Shown: piece by piece, positions 32,394 through 44,689 of the stretch
Layout: every line of letters begins with the position of its first letter
How positions within the stretch are numbered: position 1 is the first letter of the stretch
Assembly (NCBI GenBank): GCA_907164885.2
Contig: OU015495.1
Location: forward strand, 4,817,308-4,881,307
Direction of reading: 5' to 3'
DNA: 64,000 nt
Origin: Dolomedes plantarius
Lineage: Eukaryota > Arthropoda > Arachnida > Araneae > Dolomedidae
Position numbers and translations under genes: made by a program
The notes under the pieces: generated by a model
Told to the model about the DNA's origin: nothing
Database searches by the model: none
What the model saw: the letters and a program-made list of their open reading frames with translations, nothing else

Positions 32394-34094
32394 CCTCGTA
32401 CATCTTAATAACAATATTTGGTTACACATTTAAATTTTATTGTGAACTATTTAAGTTATTTTAAAATTAATTACTAAAATAAAATAATACTACTTTTTAG
32501 TACTGTAGTTTTAATTACACGATTCTTTTAATTGTTATTTTGTAACAGTGATCAACTACTAAAACAATGCAGGTCAAGTGCTGGGTGGAAAAATTGGTTT
32601 TGTGTCGATTACTTTTAGATAAAAGAAATCTAAATAGTTTTACGATTAAAGATTTTAATTATTAAAATTAACAGCATCTAGATGATTAAAGTTACCCAGG
32701 TTTGTTTAACTCAGCGTGTAAACTCTGTAGAAAAAAAACTAAATGTTTTAAATGAAGAGGACCAATATTTACAAATTAACAAAAAACCTTTATTACAACA
32801 AATAAACAATGAAGTTACACAGTATTAGAAATGATTAATATTCTTGAAGTAACACATTTATGATTAATATTCTTTAAGTACTAACGTGGGTCCTCACCAT
32901 AGTAGAAATCATTTATGTGATATTAACTTTAAATTCCATCTTAAAATTCAAGTACTGTCCTTCGACAGAAAAGTAAAGACTGATTTACCCAAAGTCGGCC
33001 TTGCTAAAAAGCTGAATCAAGCTCCAACGTAATCGCAGGGCGGCTCAAAAGCCCACCACAGAGCGAGTTAATCGGGCCCACAGGCCTTCCACCTCTCTGT
33101 GAACCCTTCTATCTGCAAAATCTAATCTCCTATATCTCTAAAAATCCAAGTCCCTCTCATAATACTAATCTCAAATTTTCCATATGCGTTTCTACCTTCC
33201 AATCATAATATTTTCTTCTCCCTCTAAACTCCACCTACGTCTTAAAACTTTTTCCTAGTGGCCATAACATTTTTCTTTATTAAATTCCCAAAATCTCATT
33301 GGACCTATATTCTCTTATTTTCTGCATCCCGTTCCTTCCTTCATTTTTCTTTATATTTTACTTTTCTTAAATCTCCCCTCTCTAACGTTTCTATAACTCA
33401 ACAATATTTACTGTTGAGCAAATTCCTTTCAATTCTTATATTCCAGATTCTAAGCTTTTTTTTCGACTGACCCTCGCCTCAACGCAACTCTTTTCACCGA
33501 GGCACCGATACTATTCAACACATCCCCTCCTTTACTACAAATATCCCTCACTATCTTTCTACTTACTGTTTATGGGGACCTTTTTAACTCATCGGTTACT
33601 TATTCAAAGGAAACCGTGCTATTCTCCAACGTTTTTCCCCCTTCACCATAAATATTTTTATTCCTAAACACTTCCCTTTTTCTTGTATTGACCACTACAA
33701 CCGGCTTTCTCTAACCTACCTTTCCGTGTCAAATTTCATCGCTAAGACTCCTTTTAACTTATTTCTTAACCTTTTCAAAACGTTTCACAATGCATAAAGC
33801 AATCCTAAAATGGCTTGCAGCTGCTAAAATCGCCGAGAAACCCTTCCTGGAGAGTCAGCACAAGTACTAAATTTTGATAGTCAACTTCTAAAGCAGAAAC
33901 CAATTTTTCAAAAAAGGATAAAAAATATTTATGAACTTCATTCACACAAAAATAATACATTTAATATGTTCATTCAGGAAGAGTCTAAGATAAGTTTCAT
34001 ACAAACTTTTTTGTTATTCACTGTAAACCATTAGTTGTATTATAGTTTATATTGAGCACTTCCCTTAAATGGTCAACTACTGGTACCTTTACCT
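32394..34094. other. Non-coding stretch
   Basis: AT-rich DNA. From about 33180 to 33760 the plus strand is strongly pyrimidine-biased with many TTTTCC/CCTT runs. No gene or bounded repeat is supported. Confidence 0.5.
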
Positions 34095-34445
34095 GACATA
34101 ATGTTGTTGTTGTTGTTCCTAACGCCCCCTGGCCGGAAGTTCCAGACCTGATTCATAAAGGCCTCGGGCTGAGTAGTGCGGCTCCGGCTTATAATAGCAC
34201 CCCAAGGATCCGAACTTGACTAGGTGCCACTACAATTTTGACCGAACATCCCCAGGGGCGACATCTAGGGGGATCGTACCTTCCCCACCCACCGACTTCA
34301 TGAAGGACTTTCCAGTCTACGAATTTAACGTGCCCCTATCAAGTCTAGACACGAAGGTAATGAATGGCGCTTTTCGGGATTCGATCCAGGCGCCTTCGGT
34401 GCCGAAAACCGACGCGTTACCACTAGGCTACCACGAGCCCGATAC
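34095..34445 (-). mobile_element. tRNA-derived SINE with an AAC tail
   Basis: On the minus strand it starts near 34442 with GGGCTCGTGGTAGCCTAGTG (box A-like), has box B GGATCGAATCCC (near 34378-34389), and ends in AACAACAACAACAACA (about 34100). A second, degraded copy in the other orientation lies at 48095-48375. Confidence 0.8.
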
Positions 34446-34619
34446 ATGATGTATAGAAACTAGATACAAACTTATATCTTTCTTATCTTAGCCAAAACAG
34501 CTGATTTAAAGTTACGATCATTTCGGTTATTTTCCTTGATGATTCATAAATCTGTTTAAAGGAAAGAACGAATGAAATTCAGAGTACAATAAAATTATCG
34601 GGACGGGATCGAATATCGA

Positions 34620-35860
34620 TTAGGGCATGATACATTTGCTGGATGCAAAGTTTTCTTCGAAATATTGAGTATTTTTATATAAAAAAGGCAATAATTTGAG
34701 TTCATTCTGTATCATGAGCGAAAATCGATCTTCATTTTATAAATTTTTAAAAATTCAGATCACTTGATATTTTTCCATTTGTGTTATAACATGTATAAAC
34801 ATTATCATAATACATTTGAATGTGTATTTTTGGTGCTGTTGGCAACCACTATATCCAGGAAAAATTTTCTGTATGCCCTGTTTCCAAAAAAAGTTGTTTA
34901 TCCTGTTTTTGAATAAAAGAATTTCATCAAATCAATACCACAAATCGAATTCCTGATGGAAGAAACCACATTCGGTAAAATGTTTTGTAAATAAACCAAC
35001 CTAAAAACACATTTACATGTATAGCCTTATATCATAAAGATCCTGAGACATCAGTTCCTCTATCAAATGTAAAAGTGATTTAAAGTTGCAATTTTTCCGT
35101 ACATTTAAACTGGCATTTATGCTTTAATTTTAAAATTTAAAATTTTAATGACTTTCAAAAATGAATAATAACAACCATGATTTTACAATTCGTGCTTTGT
35201 ACATCTTGGAAAAAGGAGAAATCCTATTTTGAAAGCCCCGAAATGGAATTTTATCATCAACAGTTACTTTTTAGAGACGAAATATAGAATGTTATTAAAT
35301 ACGTTTATTACTTTTAAATGAAAGATAAAATACATACGAGATCAAATGAGCGCAGAAAGGAAATAATTTCTAGTAAAAATGACCTTTGAAGAAATTATTT
35401 TAAAAGAAGAATGAAAATCGCCAAATCCTTTGTAAACGTTCAACTGCACAAAATTCAAGTATAAAACATAATGAAATAAAGAATACATTTCATTAAACAT
35501 TAAAATGTATAGGATAATGGAATGTTGTTTGCAATTAATTCTTAAATGCTAAATATTTCATGAAAAGCAAGTGAATACTACGATTTCATCGACGCTTCCT
35601 TATAACTGCGGACCATTAACTTTATTTCAAAATGTATTATTTTATTCTACATCATCTCCTGACAATTCAGTTCTGCTACTTTTAAATAATTTTTCAAAGA
35701 AAACTTTTAGTGGTCAAAAAACTCATTTGTATGTTATGCCTTGTTAAAAGGATTATTGAACAGATGAATAAAGGTAATTCGTTAAATAGAGGGATGAGAT
35801 GAACTCAGCCAGTTGTTTATTCTCATATTTTCAAAGACGAAAACTTTTGAATGACGTTAA
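34620..35860 (+). repeat. 5' flank of array unit, copy 5
   Basis: Aligns with the promoter-proximal part of the other 5' flanks, for example AAGGCAATAATTTGAGT (34685 onward, compare 18593). It is less similar than copies 2 and 4 are to each other, which makes copy 5 an older branch. Confidence 0.6.
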
Positions 35861-37027
35861 GTGCGCACAGTACATGAAGTAACTGTCAATATGAGTAACT
35901 CATACATACTTATAAAAAGAACAGATCCGGCGAATAACGCCCAAAGGCTTTACGATCCCATAAAATACTGTTTCATGATATCAGGAATTGATATTTTTGA
36001 AAGGAATGATAAAAGGTATCAAAAAGTGAAGTATATTTTTATAATCCTATTTCATTTTATCTCAGTGTTAACATTCTTAACGGGAATTTCCTTTATTGAA
36101 TTTTTAATAAATGATATTAGCCAAGAATCTCTTTCACCGATCCTTCTGTACTACTCTGGCGTCGCTCTTAGATACATGTTATACAAGAAGAGGAATAATA
36201 TAACTCAATTAATAAAGCTATTGTGCAGTTTCAGACTGCCAAAAAAGTTTGATACTGATTTAAAAACCTTTAGAAAGAGATTGTATTTCATTTGCGTAAT
36301 CTCGATTTCACTGTGTGCTGCACTAATAGCAATTTTATTTAAAAAGTATAAAAGAATGGCCTTCCGTGAAATGACATTTTTCGGTGTTAAGCTGAAAAAA
36401 ATTCATCCTTCAGCCGAAATTTATTATGCGGGAATAGTACTTTTTACAGATTTCACCAGCAACCTACTTTCTTGTTTTAATTTTTCCTTCTTATTCGCCA
36501 CAACGTCATGGCACATGAGGCTAATATTAAATCATACGAAAAAATTCCTTCAACAGTCTCCCTTTTCCTTTAAAATGAACCATGATATTTACTTAAAAGC
36601 AAGCAATTTCCTGGATTCTGTGAATCGGACACTAAGCCGACTTGTATTCTTTTCTGTTCTCCAGCTTTCAATGTTACTGTACTTCACGGCATTCAATTCT
36701 TTGAAGCATGGTTTTCATTTTGACTACCAAGAGGTAGCTTCGTGTATTAATCTTTTCTTAGCTCTTATGCTCTTCTCGTGGGCCATATCTTTCGCGTCAG
36801 ACATTCCTGATATAAATGAAGAAATTCTTAAAGATATACTCGGAATTCCTTTCAACCATGATTCGTTTGGGGAAAGGATATCTCTCACTATGCAGGTGCA
36901 GAAGGGTCTCTACCTCACTGTAAGTGGAATGGCCCCGATAAGGAAGGATACCTTTATGGTCATATTTGGGACGATAATAACTTACTCACTTTTGATAAGA
37001 TCTTTGTCAGATATCTCGTCAAAATGA
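35861..37027 (+). CDS. Gr-like chemoreceptor copy 5, intact
   Basis: A 388-codon open frame, the most divergent of the complete copies. It shares RLYDPIKYCFMISGIDIFER near the N-terminus, RYMLYKKRNNITQLIKLLCS after the second membrane segment, and FGTIITYSLLIRSLSDISSK at the end. Seven hydrophobic segments are present. The loop between segments 3 and 4 (KKYKRMAFREMTFFGVKLKK, about residues 163-182) is quite different from copies 2 and 4 and suggests another ligand. It opens with GTG preceded by AG, and the first ATG is codon 11 (35891), as in the other copies. It is the last copy of the array in this window. Confidence 0.8.
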   Translation: MRTVHEVTVNMSNSYILIKRTDPANNAQRLYDPIKYCFMISGIDIFERNDKRYQKVKYIFIILFHFISVLTFLTGISFIEFLINDISQESLSPILLYYSGVALRYMLYKKRNNITQLIKLLCSFRLPKKFDTDLKTFRKRLYFICVISISLCAALIAILFKKYKRMAFREMTFFGVKLKKIHPSAEIYYAGIVLFTDFTSNLLSCFNFSFLFATTSWHMRLILNHTKKFLQQSPFSFKMNHDIYLKASNFLDSVNRTLSRLVFFSVLQLSMLLYFTAFNSLKHGFHFDYQEVASCINLFLALMLFSWAISFASDIPDINEEILKDILGIPFNHDSFGERISLTMQVQKGLYLTVSGMAPIRKDTFMVIFGTIITYSLLIRSLSDISSK

Positions 37028-38780
37028 TCGTCCATTGCTCTAAATTCTTGTCGAAGAGATGGAATGTATTATATTAATCTCATATATGAATGTTTCCAGT
37101 TGTTTCTATGATGTTTAATTAAATCGTAGCTGATACCATTGCCATCCTTGTTGGAAAATGTCAATGGACGTTAGACTTTTAGCTAATGTTCAGTATTAGA
37201 CTATAACAATGTAGACGATAACAATTCGATGTTTCATTGTAATATTATCTGTGAAAATAAAACGCAAGATTCTATCTAATTCTATTTAATTTCATTCTAT
37301 CTAATTGCTAGAATTGACGTGCATGGAACATGTACAACGGATTATACCAATGTTTTTTTTTTAACGTCATCCTTCAAATAGTTCACGTTTCTTAAAAAAA
37401 CACACCTTTCCTTTTGCCTCGGGTGTATATAAGCAAAAGAGTCGCAGAGGAACATGTGATATCTTTGATACCGCCATTCGGTGAAACATAAAGTATAAGG
37501 ATTCATGGTCTCTTTGTTTCGACTGCACAAATATCACTCCCTTCTTCGCCATACTTTTGTACCGAATACTTCTCTATCTAATTTCAATAAATCGTTTTTA
37601 TCAAACTTCACAAGGATGTGGGGTGTGGAAGAAAACAAACAATTCTACTCTTCGCACAGCGAAAATTCAGCAATCGCAGGCCGTGATTCTTGACCGCGAT
37701 ACAGTTTCGTCCGGTAACGACTTGGATGAGAAAACATCATCAAAATCCACGGCCCATATCAAGACAATTTTTATTTCCAATGGCACAGATCAAAAGACAA
37801 CTACAGCCAGAAAAAAGCTCAACACAAGAAACACAAAAAACGAAAAAAGCTGCAGCAAATAGTCTATGAATCCAGAAGTCCCCTGGCCTCCCAGTAACGA
37901 TCCACTAGAGAACGTTTAGTCAATGCTGGGAAATGAAGCAAATGTTCACAGTTCATGACCCTTCCCAAGTGTCAGAGTCTGCAGAAAAGACTAGAAATAA
38001 TTTTGAAGTGGTGTAAATGTTCCAGGAGATAGTCATGGCCAGTGGCTAGCCACCATTTTATGTTCATATGAACACTATAGAGTTATACAATTTTATGTAC
38101 TAAAATTTTTTAATCATAGTCTTATAGTGAAATACTGCATTGTGGATTAATGACCGTGACATCAAGACAAGCAAGCAGTGAAATGTGTATGTTTGGCGGA
38201 CCCGGAAAGTAACACTCTCTAAAGAATAGCACATCTTTTATCTCCTTGGCTTAAAACATGCTATAGAGCATATTTAACAAAACAAAACAAATAACTGCAT
38301 GTTTCTCGGATGATTCCATCGCAAGATCCATTATGTTTATGATGTTAATGGCTATGCTTCAGTAATGTCTGTGCTTTATGTCTATCTTCCAATAGAATTC
38401 ATCCTTACTTGTCACCTTTGAAAGGATATAGCAGAAATTCCTTTTAAGATTTCTATAGAGTTCCTTTGTTGTATTTTTTTATCACACAGTCTTCAGAATA
38501 CTTTATTTAGAGTGGAAAGTCAAAAAGAAATATACTCTAAACAAATATATTTTAGCCCTCATAATCAATTTCTAATTTTATAGGGTTATTATGTCCCGTA
38601 AATTAATATCTAGAAACCTTTACTATGCAGAAAAGTTAGCACATAATGCCAATTATCTGTTGTTTGGTAGATACATCAAAAACTAAAAATCCTTTAAATT
38701 TAGAATTTAAAATTTTTTTAAAAGAAAAATTTCAAAATTGCTTGAGTAATTAGCATTTGCATAGTGATTTTGAAAGACAC
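37028..38780 (+). repeat. 3' flank of array unit, copy 5
   Basis: Pieces match the flanks of the other copies (37100-37340 to 9620-9800; 38150-38345 to 21230-21430; 38580-38780 to 22380-22600). A short frame at 37557-37862 is Lys/Thr/Ser-rich and unsupported. Confidence 0.55.
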
Positions 38781-39822
38781 ATTAAAAAAAATACACAATA
38801 TGTGTTAGCAAGATTTTCTTAGCATCTCGTTGTTAACTTTAAATTTCATTCAAGGATTTCTGTAATCTTTTTCCTCAAATGATATTGATGTTAATGACCA
38901 AAAGTAAAATGAATAATCGATAATCCACATGTGAAAATCCCATACGAATTTTTTGTATAATTAAGTGTTTTAGACATGATTAAATCTTTAATCAATACCT
39001 TTATACCACGTTTACTCGAAGAGCTACTAAAATGAAGTTTATTTCCTTTAACTGCATGAGAAAACCTCATAAACATGAACCTGTCTTACGATAAGCCACA
39101 CACAGAGTCCATAAATAATCTTAACTTCTTTGAGGATAATCTTTTAAAGTTGTAAATGCCACGTCATTTAATTTACTTAAATAGAGGATCAAAGGAGTGT
39201 TGCTCTTCCTTGTTATTTTGAAAGTTCCACAATTTCTGTTAGCCCTCATTTTTCAGAAAGTTTTAATTAATTTGACATTTAGCTAAGCTGAGACATAAAT
39301 CATAGGTAATTATTGTGATAAAAAAAAATGACTCAAATCTATAAGATTTAAAATAAATTAATTATTTTTTGTTTTGTTTTTTAACCTGGAATACTGTTTA
39401 CTTACTAATACGAAAAGTCAAAACTGATTCTCATTTTTTCTCATTACTTTATTAAGTTACAGAATTGACTGCGACTGATTTAACGTACCCAAACGAATAA
39501 ATTAATTTTAATTATTTTTAAAGATTTCTTACATCATTTTATTGGGAGGAATTATTGATAAATACCGGCTACAAGAAATTCCGAAGGATATAGTTGTCCC
39601 GCAGAAATAGAGTAATGAGAATAAATTCTTAGCAGCTTAAACTGGTAGATGCACTTTATGCTGTAGTCCACTTGACTCTCGCGGTGTACCCATTTTTTTT
39701 TTTTCATTCAGGGTGATTGTCAGCACGAATAGTGAGAATTGGTTCTAGTAGGAAAACCTTTTGCTATGTTTATAGAAACGTGCGTTAGTGATCTATAGGA
39801 ACTTCTACTCACCTGGTCTCAA
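38781..39822. other. AT-rich non-coding stretch
   Basis: No gene is supported. A T-run lies at 39692-39703. Confidence 0.5.
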
Positions 39823-40387
39823 TCTATATATATAAAACAGTTCCGTAACTGACTCATTCATTCACTGACTGACTGACTGACTGACATACAACGCACAGAC
39901 CAAACCGCTGGACCTAAAGGGCTGAAATATTGAATGTCGATTCTTCTAATAGTGTAGGGGTGCACTAAGAAAGATTTTTCAAAAATTCTTCTTAGATTTT
40001 TTTAAATTAAATTTTTAAGCTGTTTTTTAAACTCTTTTTACGTTTGCATTTAAAATAATACATTGAGGGTTATAAAATTTATATCACGAGAAAGATCATA
40101 AAAATTCCTTCAAAATGAAATTTTTTCGAATTTTTACCTCCATTTCCTGATTTTTGGTGAATCTAAATGCAGCAGACGATTGGATATTATCCAAAAAAAA
40201 TAAATATTCCTTATGATTTTTTTATAAATATATATATATATAAATATTTTTTTTTACATCAATTGTATATATTGATCGTCTCATTTATTATAAATATATA
40301 TATTTATTCTTTTGGCATTAATTGCATACATTTACCGTTGTATTTAATTTGAATGTACTCCGTAGCGAAGCGCGGGTTTTCAGCTAG
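39823..40387 (+). mobile_element. Non-autonomous Helitron 1
   Basis: Starts TCTATATATATAAAACAG and ends CAGCTAG, the TC...CTAG termini of Helitrons. A short hairpin-forming CCGTAGCGAAGCGCGG lies just before the 3' end. It has no ORF for a Rep/helicase. The 5' host base is A (39822). Confidence 0.85.
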
Positions 40388-41162
40388 TCTATATATATAA
40401 AACAGTTCCGTAACTGACTCACTGACTGACTGACTGACATACAACGCACAGACCAAACCGCTGCATCTAAAGGGCTGAAATTTTGCTTGGCGATTCTTCT
40501 TATTGTGTAGGGGTGCACTAAGAAAGATTTTTGAAAATTTCTTCTTAGATCTTTTTAAAATTAAATTTTTAAGCTGTTTTAGTAACTTTTTTTAAGTTTG
40601 CATTTAAAATAATAATTTGAGGGTTATAAAATGTATATCACGAGAAAGAGCATAAAAATTTCTTTAAAATGAGATCTTTTTCGAATATTTACCTCCATTT
40701 TCTGATTTTTGGTGAATTTTTAAATATTAATTTTTAGAATTTAATTTATTAAATGTTGATCACGTGATTTATTTTCTGGTACTTTAAATCAATTTATCAT
40801 CACGTGCATAACAACTAAATAGACAAAAAATATTTTTTTTCTTGCTAATGCGGCAAACGATTGGACATTATCCAAAAAAATATTACAGTAAAAGATATAT
40901 TCCTCAAACTGTACTATATTCTTTAGTATTCTATTATATTTAATTTGAATATTTTCTTCTACATTATTTTGCTTATAAAAATATCCGTTACGATTTTTTT
41001 TATAAATATATATATATATATATTTTTACATCAATTGTATACATTGATCCTCGTATTTATTATAAATATATGTATATTTATTTTTTTTGGCATTAGTTGC
41101 ATACATTGACCGTTGTATTTTATTTGAATGTACTCCGTAGCGAATTGCGGGTATTCAGCTAG
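40388..41162 (+). mobile_element. Non-autonomous Helitron 2, head to tail with the first
   Basis: Begins TCTATATATATAAAACAG directly after the CTAG of Helitron 1 and ends TTCAGCTAG, followed by T. It is the same family, 775 bp. The extra length is AT-rich internal DNA (about 40730-40980). The 3' hairpin is altered (CCGTAGCGAATTGCGG). Confidence 0.85.
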
Positions 41163-41205
41163 TATTAAAAGCTAGTAATCGTGTGTGAAATAACTTTCAG
41201 ATTAA

Positions 41206-41798
41206 CCCTTCAGCGGGCGCGCCCGTGTATAAAGTGCAACATTCTCGTAATTTTGAATGGTGTGTTTTTACAAGTAAGGTATGAATGTTCTAAGCAGTTT
41301 CTAATTATAGCTACACTCTTTCTAACGTAGGTCCGATTTTCTAACCCTTCTATTCCTTTCCGTCCATTGTTAGTCGTGATTTAACCGTGGTAAACCAGCG
41401 ATTATACTGGATTGCAATACGACAAAATTATGAGTTGATGTAGTAAATCAAATGTGCACGGTATTATACGGTATTCCGCATATCACGATCATGGACAATC
41501 TCATTGTTTTTTAGGTTTTGGGACATAATAGGAATCGATTCGCAAGTTGTCCTCAGATCCAATAAACCGGACAGTTTTGAAATAAGGCGATTGTATCTGC
41601 ATTCTTTGGAATTTAATTATAAATATATCTCAATATTATCAACAATTTATATCTTGTCATAAAAAGCAGAATTAATATTTTCAATTTTAAAAAAAAAGAA
41701 GTTTATTACAAAAGGAATAATCAAGGTTGAAAGAGACGTTGCACTTTATGCAACGCGCGCCTGCTGGTGTACCAAAAAATGGCGCGCCCGCTGAAGGG
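41206..41798. mobile_element. piggyBac-like MITE
   Basis: Terminal inverted repeats CCCTTCAGCGGGCGCGCC (18 bp perfect) at both ends, flanked by TTAA (41202-41205 and 41799-41802). Subterminal inverted copies of TATAAAGTGCAAC / GTTGCACTTTAT are present. It has no transposase. The TTAA target and CCC start are typical of piggyBac. Confidence 0.85.
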
Positions 41799-41963
41799 TT
41801 AAGTTCAGATTTGCAAGCTCGACTGAAATAGCATGATGTTACTTGAGAAACTATGATACCAGCATGGTACACCGTTTCAACGGAACCGTTTAAATGGGTT
41901 GACCTTCAAAAACGGAAGGGTTTAAAGGTCAACCCATGTCTGACATTATGGTTACCAATTTGG

Positions 41964-42450
41964 CAGGCTCTGATTTTCCATTAGGCCCGGTAGGCCCGGG
42001 CCTAGGGGCCCCCAAAATTTTTATTTTAAAAGAAAAGAAAGAAAAAATTCCCAATTCAAATTCGTTTTTATTTTACCTTTTTTAATAGCAATTTTTTTAT
42101 ATATCCTTTCACATTTGATGGATTGGTTCATCATATGTATTGTTATATGTATAATTCATCATGTTATAGTGTATATAGGGGATTAATAAGTTTTTCTGGT
42201 TGCAATGTATTGGTGTTTTAATGATGAAGTTAATATGTTGTATTGCTTTTTGTTATTTGATAATGTTCTAGGCTTCTACGCTTCAAACAGCCAATCCTTG
42301 GTAAAATGGTACTTCACAATGATTCATGATTAATTTTTTTGTAAGTCAATTTTGGATATTTTACGCTCTTGGATATTTTACCCTCATCAGTGTTAGGGGC
42401 CCCCATTCCGAGTTGTGCCTATAGTCCAGAATTTTCTAAATCGGGCCCTG
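41964..42450. mobile_element. hAT-type non-autonomous element
   Basis: An 8-bp target duplication CAATTTGG (41956-41963 and 42451-42458) encloses a 487-bp element. Its ends begin CAGGCTCTGATTT and, on the other strand, CAGGGCCCGATTT. GGGGCCCCC blocks lie inside both ends. Confidence 0.85.
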
Positions 42451-42458
42451 CAATTTGG

Positions 42459-43983
42459 TGATACTGAACGATAACATCATTGACGAAAAGGAGGATATTT
42501 GCTACCTGGAAATAAAATAGAGATCGATGTAACATGCTATCTGTGCAGCCCACAATAATCCGATTTGTTTCTCGTTCTACATTTTTTCCGTTTTTAAAAA
42601 AGATGGAACATTGTAATCTGAACAACTACATCAGGCACTATGTTGATATTTGACCATTAAAACTGTCAGCAAAGTAGAAAAAAATAATTAGGAGTATTAA
42701 TATCCAGTTATCAAAAAATTGATGCTTCAGATTTTTAAAATTAGGCATGAATGATTGTTTTGTTTGAAAGAATTTTGTGAAACGAAAATAACTGAGAATA
42801 ATAGGGAATAATATTTGAAGGTATACTCTATGTAGTACATAGAATTTAATGTGTAAGATGTTAGCGGAGCTATCGAAAAAACTAAAGTAAAAAAATGAAG
42901 AAAATAATTTAAGACTAATCAAGCATATTCATTTTGTAGCTTCTGATCCTTGAGATCATATTTCGAAATCCCCGAAAAATATTTTTCAAATTATCCTAAG
43001 TAAAATGTTTTTATTCAGACGAAGGTAAAATACTTTTTTCTTAAAATATTACCATGGTAGATGTACAGATTTCAGTACTTGAAGATAAAATATTCTTATG
43101 CAAGAAATGAAATGAGATGACTTAAAAAACATGAACGAAATTGATTTGATGGAGAGAAAAACAGGCAAACTTCAAACACTTTACTTAAAGTTTTTGTAGT
43201 TTAAAAATATTTCCGCGTTTTTCTCCCTGCTTTTATCTTAATTACTTCCTCACGGCCGAGAAAGTTTTACTCACCATTATTGGAATTTCTTTTAAAACTA
43301 AGAATAAAAAAAAACAGTTATCCTATTTTAAGCCCACAATCAGAGAAAAGATTTTATTTTCTTAAAATCAGTTTATACTTAGGTAATTTCTTTCAATCTA
43401 TGTGTTTAAAAGTTAACATTTCTTTTAACATTTACGCTTTTATCACCATACAGCAAATGGGAAACTTCTGCGACCTTTACATAATGGATACTTTATATAT
43501 TTAAGTATTCCAACTGCTTATTACCCTGTCAAACTGTATTTCCTTAATTTTGAAATAAATGAGGAAGGTTTAAAGTCTTGAATTCCACCCCCTTTTTTTG
43601 CTTAAGCAACATAAACAATTGATACTTTCCTTATGAATTAAGGAATCTAACAGCTTGAGCCTTAAAGTGAATTTAACAAAGTTATTATGTCTAAGCATTT
43701 GTTCTGTTAAACTGATGGAAATCAAACAGCCTTTTATCTGTAAAAAATTTGCAGTTTTGCTCAGCGTACTGCATTTATAATAGACATCTAATTATATTCA
43801 GTTTAAATATTTTGTCGCTTTATCACCTGAACTGATGAAATTTAAAACAGCGATAATGACCTTTTTAAATGTATTTACCTCTATTTGCCTAAGTTGCCGG
43901 CTCATTGAGTAAATTATCCACAAACATGGTTCCTCTTTCTGCGTGTACTGTTTCCAAGTGCATTAGCAAGACGCAACGGGAGA
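42459..43983. other. AT-rich non-coding stretch
   Basis: Only short AT-biased frames. No gene or bounded repeat is supported. Confidence 0.5.
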
Positions 43984-44322
43984 CTAAGGGTCTGTTCACG
44001 TAGGAGACCGTTGCGTTGCGTTGCGTTAAGGAAAAGATGACGTTGAGACGAAAATAAACCAATCATTGGCGTTAAAAAGTTCATTGCTAATCGTTTGGAG
44101 GCTTATGATTGGTTTATTTTCGTCTCAACGTCATCTTTTCCTTAACGCAACGCAACGGACTCCTGTTAAGGGAAAGATGACATTGAGACGAAAATAAACC
44201 AATTATAGGCCTCCAAACGACTAGCAATGAAATTTTTAACGCCTATGATTGGTTTATTTTCGTCTCAACGTCATCTTTCCCTTAACGCAACGCAACGGAC
44301 TCCTATGTGAACAGGCCCTTAG
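43984..44322. mobile_element. Palindromic fold-back element with two hairpins
   Basis: The ends are inverted (CTAAGGGTCTGTTCAC left; CTAAGGGCCTGTTCAC on the other strand at right). Inside, an arm containing GATGACGTTGAGACGAAAAT occurs four times in alternating orientation, and the two spacers are themselves inverted copies. The whole is one large palindrome. Confidence 0.85.
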
Positions 44323-44460
44323 GCTCGGTGCACACGAGCGATCCGATGTCGTTGCTGCACCGCAGTTGCGATCAAGCAGTACATAGAGTTGAACTAACCG
44401 ACCTGCTTGATCGCAACTGCGGTGCCGCAACGACGCCGGATCGCTCGTGTGCACCGAGCC
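44323..44460. mobile_element. Short fold-back element
   Basis: Inverted arms of about 55 bp beginning GGCTCGGTGCACACGAGCGA on both strands. It abuts the previous element, sharing TTA between them, and TAA follows on the right. Confidence 0.85.
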
Positions 44461-44479
44461 TAAAGCCAACTCGAGCGAT

Positions 44480-44666
44480 TCATGGAGGAACACCGGTGGT
44501 CAGAGGCCCCTGTTTATTTTCCTGGAAGAACCTAATAAACTTTTGTATATTAAGAGGGGTATCAGAGGGATTGCCACTTTCGCTGCTAAAACTAGACTTG
44601 ACCATCTTGTTAGAGAGTCCTAGTTGCACCGCTTCAACCTTGCAGCTACTGATATTTTCCAGTATG
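44480..44666 (-). CDS. Candidate terminal exon of an unknown gene
   Basis: On the minus strand a good 3' splice site (TTATCTTTACAG, ending at 44667) is followed by a 62-residue open frame to TGA (44480-44482). It contains ILENISSCKVEAVQLGLSN and PSDTPLNIQKFIRFFQEN. Composition is normal protein-like, with little low-complexity sequence. No upstream exon could be found by eye. I do not recognise the family. It could be the last exon of a host gene lying to the right, or part of a retrocopied gene. Confidence 0.3.
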
Positions 44667-44689
44667 CTGTAAAGATAATGAGACACATT

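Noticed and set aside
37557..37862. 101-codon plus-strand ORF after Gr copy 5
   Set aside because: Lys/Ser/Thr-rich, no recognised motif, and not conserved in the other array flanks.
43984..44463. CRISPR-like alternation of repeats and spacers
   Set aside because: The repeats alternate in orientation and the spacers are inverted copies of one another, so this is a fold-back transposon, not a CRISPR array.
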